Positions 56,907-61,572 of a stretch of 61,572 bases of DNA are shown here, piece by piece (the stretch's first letter is position 1; each line of letters opens with the position of its first letter). The position numbers and the translations under genes are program-made. The notes beneath the pieces were generated by a model. That model saw nothing but the letters and a program-made list of their open reading frames with translations, made no database searches and was not told the DNA's origin. Origin of the DNA: an uncultured Erysipelotrichaceae bacterium (lineage in GTDB: Bacteria > Bacillota_I > Bacilli_A > Erysipelotrichales > Erysipelotrichaceae); the NCBI GenBank assembly GCA_934675465.1, contig CAKUQM010000007.1, positions 1 through 61,572 on the forward strand, in the 5' to 3' direction.

Positions 56907-57979
56907 TGAGTTTATTTAATTTTATTTTATTTATATTGATGCTTATGGCAATTATAGTAGTTCATGAATTTGGGCATTTTATTGTTGCCAAGATGTTTAA
57001 TATCTATGTTCCTGAATTTTCTATTGGTATGGGCAAGGCCTTATATCAAAGAAAGGGTAAGGAGACTACTTTTTCAATAAGATTATTGCCAATTGGCGGT
57101 TATTGTGCTATTGCTAATACACCAGATGATTTTGACGAAAAGATTGAGGTTGAAACAGAGAAGGTTGATGTTTCTAGAACTTTAGCTGGTATTTCAAAGT
57201 TTAAGAAGATTTTAATTCTTTTAGCTGGTGTAATCATGAATGGTGTTTTAGCGCTAGTTATTATGGCAATGGTTTTCTTATCTATTGGTCAAGTCGGTGT
57301 TTCTCCAAGTTCAAAGATTGAACAAGTGGTTGCTGATTCTCCTGCTGAAAATGCTGGTTTAATGGCTGGCGATTATATTAAGAAACTTGAATTTGATAAT
57401 GGCTATTCAATGACTATCGATACTTATGGCGACTTAAGTGATTTTATGTCTTTGTATAAAAGTGGCGATATCACTGTTACTGTTGATAGAAATGGAGTTA
57501 ATAAAACTTTAACTTTAAGTCCAGGTACCAAGGATGGTAATACTTACTTGGGCATCGCTTTTGGGACTTATGGGGTTGAGAAGGTAACATTTTTAAGTAG
57601 CTTTAAATATGGCTTTAATTATCTAAAGGAGATGACTCTACTATTAGTAACGATGTTACTTGGCTTATTTAGAGGTGTTGGACTAGATCAATTATCAGGT
57701 CCTGTTGGTGTTTATAAGGCTACAAGTGATGCGATTAATTCAGGTGCTATTTATTACTTTGTTTTAGCTGCATCATTATCATTAAATGTTGGTATCTTTA
57801 ATTTGATTCCAATTCCAGCCTTGGATGGCGGCCGTATTGTCTTGACATTGATTGAGGCTATTATTAGAAGGCCTATTAGTAAAAAGGTAGAATCTTATAT
57901 AATAGGTTTGTCATATGCCTTGTTCTTATTATTGTTTATTTATGTAACAGGACAAGATTTATTTAAATTATTTAGGTAG
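56906..57979 (+). CDS. rseP: Site-2 protease RseP/RasP
   Basis: Intramembrane zinc metalloprotease, 357 residues. The HExxH motif is VVHEFGHFIVAK near residue 18-22. The third ligand region is NLIPIPALDGGRIV near 293. A single PDZ domain lies between about residues 120 and 205. It cleaves anti-sigma factors or remnant signal peptides. It starts at a 1-base overlap with dxr. Confidence 0.95.
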   Translation: MSLFNFILFILMLMAIIVVHEFGHFIVAKMFNIYVPEFSIGMGKALYQRKGKETTFSIRLLPIGGYCAIANTPDDFDEKIEVETEKVDVSRTLAGISKFKKILILLAGVIMNGVLALVIMAMVFLSIGQVGVSPSSKIEQVVADSPAENAGLMAGDYIKKLEFDNGYSMTIDTYGDLSDFMSLYKSGDITVTVDRNGVNKTLTLSPGTKDGNTYLGIAFGTYGVEKVTFLSSFKYGFNYLKEMTLLLVTMLLGLFRGVGLDQLSGPVGVYKATSDAINSGAIYYFVLAASLSLNVGIFNLIPIPALDGGRIVLTLIEAIIRRPISKKVESYIIGLSYALFLLLFIYVTGQDLFKLFR

Positions 57980-57984
57980 GAGTT

Positions 57985-58467
57985 ATGTTTGTAAAATATT
58001 TGATTGTTTTTTTAGTTTCGATGGTTCCATTGATAGAATTAAGAGGAGCTATTCCTTATGCGATTGCATTTCATTTGCCACTTGTTGCAAGTTATTTAAT
58101 TGCGATTGTTGGCAACATGCTTCCAGTTCCTATTATTTTCTTTTTCGCAAGAAAAGTACTTGAGTGGGGTAAGGATGTTTCTTTTAAGCCTTTTGCTAAG
58201 TTCTGTCGTTTCTGTATTGAAAAGGGTGAAAGAGGTAAACAAAAGCTTCTTTCTAAGTCTAAGAATGGTGTCTATGTTGCGTTATTCTTATTTGTAGGTA
58301 TTCCTTTACCTGGTACTGGTGCTTGGACTGGTACTCTAGCAGCTTCTTTCTTAGATCTTGATTTCAAGAAATCGGTGTTGGCTGTAGTTTGTGGTGTTGT
58401 TTTAGCAGGTATCATTATGGGCCTTTTGTCTAGTGGTATCTTTGGTGCTATAAGTTTCATAAAGTAG
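57985..58467 (+). CDS. Small multi-drug export-family membrane protein
   Basis: Membrane protein of 160 residues with four hydrophobic segments. SMVPLIELRGAIPYAIAF at the start and FVGIPLPGTGAWTGTLAASFL near 100 identify the COG2426 / 'small multi-drug export' family. The function in transport is not established. It follows rseP by 5 bases with GTAGGAG as ribosome site. Confidence 0.87.
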   Translation: MFVKYLIVFLVSMVPLIELRGAIPYAIAFHLPLVASYLIAIVGNMLPVPIIFFFARKVLEWGKDVSFKPFAKFCRFCIEKGERGKQKLLSKSKNGVYVALFLFVGIPLPGTGAWTGTLAASFLDLDFKKSVLAVVCGVVLAGIIMGLLSSGIFGAISFIK

Positions 58468-58479
58468 GAGGGATTATTT

Positions 58480-59493
58480 ATGAAGATTCTAGTTACAGGA
58501 GGAACTGGTTATATCGGTTCTCATACAGTTGTTGAACTTATCCAAAAGGGCCATGAATGTGTAATAGTTGATAACTTATATAATTCATGTGAGAAGGTAT
58601 TGGACCGCATTAAGGAAATTTGCGGTGTTAAACCAACTTTCTATAATGTAGATATCAGGGATAAGGAAGCTTTAGAGAAAGTATTTATTGAAAACAAGTT
58701 TGATGCGGTAATTCATTTTGCAGGTCTTAAGGCTGTTGGTGAGTCAGTTACGATTCCTTTGACTTATTATGAAAATAATATTTCTGGTTCTATTAACTTA
58801 TATGAATTAATGCAAAAGTATGATGTTAATAACTTGGTATTCTCTTCTAGTGCTACTGTATATGGTAACAGTTTTAAAGCTCCTTTTAAGGAAGAATATG
58901 GTAGAGGTACAACCACTAATCCTTATGGTACAAGTAAATTAATGAATGAAATCATTATTGAAGACTATTCTCATGCAAGAAAAGAATTGTCTGCAGTATT
59001 ATTGAGATATTTCAATCCAGTTGGTGCCCATAAGTCAGGTTTGATTGGTGAAAAACCAAATGGTATTCCTAATAACTTAATGCCTTACATTGCTGATGTT
59101 GCCAATGGCAAGCTTGAATACCTAAGAGTATTTGGTGATGACTATGATACACCAGATGGCACAGGTGTTCGTGACTATATTCATGTAGTTGACTTAGCTA
59201 AGGCTCATGTACTTGCAATCGAATATGCCGATAAGCATAAGGGTTGTGAGACTATTAATATCGGTACTGGTGTTGGCTATTCAGTTCTTGATATCGTTAA
59301 TGCTTATAAGAAGGCTAATAATATTGATATTCCTTATAAGATAGTTGAAAGAAGACCTGGTGATATCGCTACATGTTATGCTGATACTAAGAAGGCTTCT
59401 GAATTATTAGGTTTCAAGGCTCAATATGGTATTGAGGATATGTGTAAGGATTCTTATAACTTTATCAAGAAGAATCCTGATGGTATCAACTAA
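58480..59493 (+). CDS. galE: UDP-glucose 4-epimerase
   Basis: Short-chain dehydrogenase-type epimerase interconverting UDP-glucose and UDP-galactose, 337 residues. NAD binding is VTGGTGYIGSHTVVELI near 5. The catalytic serine is in LVFSSSATVYGNSF near 125, the YxxxK motif is YGTSK near 149, and LRYFNPVGAHKSGLIGE follows near 177. GGAGGG precedes the ATG. It supplies UDP-galactose for envelope sugars. Confidence 0.96.
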   Translation: MKILVTGGTGYIGSHTVVELIQKGHECVIVDNLYNSCEKVLDRIKEICGVKPTFYNVDIRDKEALEKVFIENKFDAVIHFAGLKAVGESVTIPLTYYENNISGSINLYELMQKYDVNNLVFSSSATVYGNSFKAPFKEEYGRGTTTNPYGTSKLMNEIIIEDYSHARKELSAVLLRYFNPVGAHKSGLIGEKPNGIPNNLMPYIADVANGKLEYLRVFGDDYDTPDGTGVRDYIHVVDLAKAHVLAIEYADKHKGCETINIGTGVGYSVLDIVNAYKKANNIDIPYKIVERRPGDIATCYADTKKASELLGFKAQYGIEDMCKDSYNFIKKNPDGIN

Positions 59494-59521
59494 TTTATAG
59501 ATAAATTTATCGTTACAAAAA

Positions 59522-59551
59522 TTGACAAAATTATAGACGTAAGTCTATAAT
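59522..59551 (+). promoter_or_regulatory. Consensus promoter overlapping the galE terminator
   Basis: TTGACA (59522-59527), 18 bases, TATAAT (59546-59551). The -10 lies in the 3' arm of the terminator hairpin and ends 9 bases before the ATG at 59561. The inverted repeat could also be an operator for the Phd-like product. Confidence 0.75.
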
Positions 59552-59556
59552 TTTTT
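59530..59556 (+). terminator. galE terminator
   Basis: ATTATAGAC (59530-59538), loop GTAA, GTCTATAAT (59543-59551), T run to 59556. Confidence 0.85.
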
Positions 59557-59560
59557 ATAT

Positions 59561-59764
59561 ATGAAAAACCCAATTATTAGTGTATTAGATTCATTAGTTC
59601 CAATTAGTGCTTTAAATCAAGGTAAGGCTGCTAAGATTATTTCAGAACTAGGGCCTGAAGATGTTAAAATAATAGTTAAGAATAACGAGCCTATGGCTGC
59701 AATTATTCCTATTAGTAGATTTAATAAGCTTCTTGAAGCTGAAGAGAATATGGAGAAAAAATGA
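59561..59764 (+). CDS. Phd/YefM-like small protein
   Basis: Protein of 67 residues. IISVLDSLVPISALNQGKAAKII followed by VKIIVKNNEPMAAIIPISRFNKLLE matches the Phd/YefM antitoxin N-terminal domain, while the toxin-binding tail is reduced to a few residues. No toxin gene is adjacent. It has a consensus promoter and no Shine-Dalgarno. It overlaps the next gene by 4 bases, so it is co-transcribed with a membrane protein and a wall hydrolase. Probably a local repressor. Confidence 0.78.
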   Translation: MKNPIISVLDSLVPISALNQGKAAKIISELGPEDVKIIVKNNEPMAAIIPISRFNKLLEAEENMEKK

Positions 59765-60690
59765 CAAAGAAAAGAAAAGTAAGATACGATCGTATTGTTT
59801 TATTGGTTCTAATAGCAGTAGCTCTTATTATCGCTCTTGTTTTAGGCATCAAGATGATTTTAAGAAAACCAACTGTTGATGATAATCCTAATAACAACAA
59901 TCAAATAGTTGAAAGCAATGATACAAGCTTAGAGCTTGTTTCTTATGATGTTTATAAAGATAAAGATAACTTATTAGGTTTTAATTTTGCGGTTATAGAA
60001 TTAAAATTTAAGAATGAAAAGGGTATTAACTATGATTTTGGTAATCTAGTTACTGATGAAAATATCAAATTATCGGATACTTCTATGTATTCAAAGAAAT
60101 TTAATTTACAAGAATTAGATATTTCTTTATTGAATACTGTTAATGGTGTAATTACTAGTGATAAGGAATATACAGCTAAGGTCTTTGTGCCTTTCACAAA
60201 AGAGAAATTAATATTGACTGATATGGTAAGTGGTAAGTCATTTACTATTGATGTAAGTAAGAATGAAAAAGATTTAAGTTCATTGAAGTATCAATCAACT
60301 GAATCTAATATTTCTTCTTCTAACTATAATCTTGATATATCTAATAGTTACGTTTCAGATATGATGACTAGAAATGGTCAGGACTATAATTCAAGTATGC
60401 TATGTATCTATACTTTTGATATAGATGTTAAATCTATTGGGGATAATATAAAATTAACTAGTGCTGTTTATAAGAAAAACAGTGATGGAGAATCTTATGA
60501 TGCTTTGGATGCTAGCTATGCTTCTAGAAAGATAGATAACATTCTTGATAAGACTTTAAAGGTTGGCGATAAATATGCATTATTCTTTGAAGTATTTACA
60601 GATCCAAATGAGAAACAAGATTTTAGTGGTACTATTACTTTTAATTTCTCAGATGGCTCTTCTAAGACAATAGATACGGTGTTGAATTGA
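59761..60690 (+). CDS. Membrane-anchored extracytoplasmic protein of unknown function
   Basis: Protein of 309 residues with a short basic cytoplasmic end, one transmembrane helix (about residues 12-31) and a hydrophilic outer part. The outer part is beta-rich by appearance, in two similar halves: the first has SLELVSYDVYKDKDNLLGFNF and later TAKVFVPFTKEK, the second SNYNLDISNSYVSDMMTRNG and DKYALFFEVFTDPNEK. No named domain was recognised. It overlaps its neighbours by 4 bases and 1 base, so it forms an operon with the Phd-like and glucosaminidase-like genes. Confidence 0.8.
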   Translation: MTKKRKVRYDRIVLLVLIAVALIIALVLGIKMILRKPTVDDNPNNNNQIVESNDTSLELVSYDVYKDKDNLLGFNFAVIELKFKNEKGINYDFGNLVTDENIKLSDTSMYSKKFNLQELDISLLNTVNGVITSDKEYTAKVFVPFTKEKLILTDMVSGKSFTIDVSKNEKDLSSLKYQSTESNISSSNYNLDISNSYVSDMMTRNGQDYNSSMLCIYTFDIDVKSIGDNIKLTSAVYKKNSDGESYDALDASYASRKIDNILDKTLKVGDKYALFFEVFTDPNEKQDFSGTITFNFSDGSSKTIDTVLN

Positions 60691-61572
60691 TGAAGAAGTT
60701 ATTTATAAAATTACTTGTTATATGTTTACTAGTACCATTTATTGGTACTTTTGAGGTTTATGCTCAAGACTTAAAAAGCTGTGGCTATGAAGTGGCTTAC
60801 ATTAATGATGATGGCAGTTTTAGCACTGAAAGCTGTTATAGCGATTTTGCTAGTGCAAAAAATAGAATGAAAGAATTAGGCGGCGATGTTGTTGTTAGAC
60901 ATGATTCTTCTTATTCATATACAAAAATTATTGCGATGAATTCGGGTATTGCCTATTCATATCCAAGAGATGGCGCTACTTTAAATATTTATCAGGATGT
61001 AAATAATCATTCGATTTACTATAAACAAACTTATGTGGCAAGACACTTTGAACTGAATTATCTAGATACTGAAAGATATTTAGGTGATGGTAGAGGTATG
61101 ATTGAAACTAATATCAATGGTTTCCATGGCTTTACTGATTTAGAATATGTTGATTTGGTTCCTAGCAAATTTATTAGAAATGGCATTGCGATTACACTTG
61201 GTGGTAATAATCCTTATACAAATGAGGGAACTTTTACTTTTGTTCCTAAACAAAATTACTATGAAAGAAGAACAAGTGGCAATTATAGTGAAATTGTTTA
61301 TCACATTTATAGAGGTTTTCCAGCTAATGGGTATGAACCTGTAAGTGAAGCAATTGTCATTGGTCCTGCGCCTAGTGATATGAACGAGGGCGTGAAGTAC
61401 TATTCTTATGATGGTGTAAATTTCTATAGTGATAGTGATTTTAAGAATAAGAGCTTTACATATTATAATTATTATCAATTTTTACCATTAAGATCGAAGA
61501 CTAATATTTCTGCTGATATTTTTAATAGCTATATATCTAAATATGATAATTCGGTTATGAGGGGCACAGGTC
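60690..61572 (+). CDS. Secreted N-acetylglucosaminidase-like protein, 3' end beyond window
   Basis: Open frame from the ATG at 60690 to the window edge, at least 294 residues. A signal peptide (MKKLFIKLLVICLLVPFIG, then EVYAQ) is followed by a region without a named motif up to about residue 225. YYSYDGVNFY near 230 and YYNYYQFLPLRSKTNISA near 255 resemble the segment preceding the catalytic part of GH73-type autolysins. The catalytic part itself is outside the window, so the enzymatic call is inference. It overlaps the preceding gene by 1 base. Confidence 0.75.
   Translation, partial: MKKLFIKLLVICLLVPFIGTFEVYAQDLKSCGYEVAYINDDGSFSTESCYSDFASAKNRMKELGGDVVVRHDSSYSYTKIIAMNSGIAYSYPRDGATLNIYQDVNNHSIYYKQTYVARHFELNYLDTERYLGDGRGMIETNINGFHGFTDLEYVDLVPSKFIRNGIAITLGGNNPYTNEGTFTFVPKQNYYERRTSGNYSEIVYHIYRGFPANGYEPVSEAIVIGPAPSDMNEGVKYYSYDGVNFYSDSDFKNKSFTYYNYYQFLPLRSKTNISADIFNSYISKYDNSVMRGTG

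Overview
The window is low-GC Firmicutes chromosome. The proteins and gene order suggest a strict anaerobe of the Erysipelotrichia or a close relative: a reverse rubrerythrin, a 2[4Fe-4S] ferredoxin, two iron-dependent alcohol dehydrogenases, a CmpB-type permease and Bacillus-like housekeeping synteny. The taxonomic placement is inference from sequence style, not from a marker search. No rRNA, tRNA or CRISPR array was found.

Layout. 0.05-0.7 kb: mazEF toxin-antitoxin. 0.8-3.5 kb: a lipoprotein, tmcAL, and the divergent yceD-rpmF pair. 3.6-8.5 kb: a shortened division/cell-wall cluster (mraZ-rsmH-ftsL-class B PBP-mraY), followed by recJ, apt and the stringent-response gene rel. 12.8-19.5 kb: an accessory stretch with a lipoprotein, a LysR regulator, a CmpB-type membrane protein, a decayed mobile-element remnant and a three-gene FtsX-type ABC transporter. 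19.5-22.8 kb: T-box-controlled hisS-aspS. 22.8-26.6 kb: a DASS transporter, ferredoxin, miaB and reverse rubrerythrin. 26.7 kb: an orphan Phd antitoxin. 27.1-33.7 kb: a degenerate RNase J, ftsK/spoIIIE and a pair of M16 peptidases. 33.8-38.7 kb: ssb, ffh, and rpsP-khpA-rimM-trmD with a HAD phosphatase. 38.7-39.85 kb: an iron alcohol dehydrogenase. 39.86-40.84 kb: a three-locus array described below. 41-49.7 kb: rplS, lepB, a LOG-family gene, an inserted RhuM/DUF3781 pair, rbgA, rnhB, dprA, topA and trmFO. 49.8 kb: a second iron alcohol dehydrogenase. 51.1-58.5 kb: rpsB-tsf-pyrH-frr-uppS-cdsA-dxr-rseP and a small membrane protein. 58.5 kb to the end: galE, a Phd-like gene, a membrane-anchored protein and a secreted glucosaminidase-like protein cut by the window edge.

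The most notable content is the otherwise gene-free kilobase between the first alcohol dehydrogenase and rplS. It holds three tandem copies of what reads as a type I toxin-antitoxin locus. Each has a 29-residue hydrophobic peptide gene on the minus strand, a convergent short RNA on the plus strand, a shared bidirectional terminator hairpin, and direct repeats that let the two RNAs pair over the toxin ribosome-binding region. This is the layout of the enterococcal par/Fst system, but the peptide does not resemble Fst. The pairing repeats differ between loci yet match within each locus. Two of the three copies also carry a leader reading frame with a strong Shine-Dalgarno that overlaps the toxin start, recalling mok/hok.

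A second theme is transcription start architecture. Several genes (tmcAL, yceD, ffh, the Phd-like gene, probably miaB, rimM and lepB) have a -10 hexamer ending about 6-9 bases before the start codon and no Shine-Dalgarno, so leaderless mRNAs are likely. At ffh and the Phd-like gene the promoter is interleaved with the terminator of the gene upstream. Other points: MraZ boxes at exact 10-bp spacing, a T-box whose specifier region can be read as Asp or His codons upstream of hisS-aspS, an RNase J homologue lacking several metal ligands, and a frameshifted copy of the rbgA 5' end that marks the insertion of the RhuM/DUF3781 segment.
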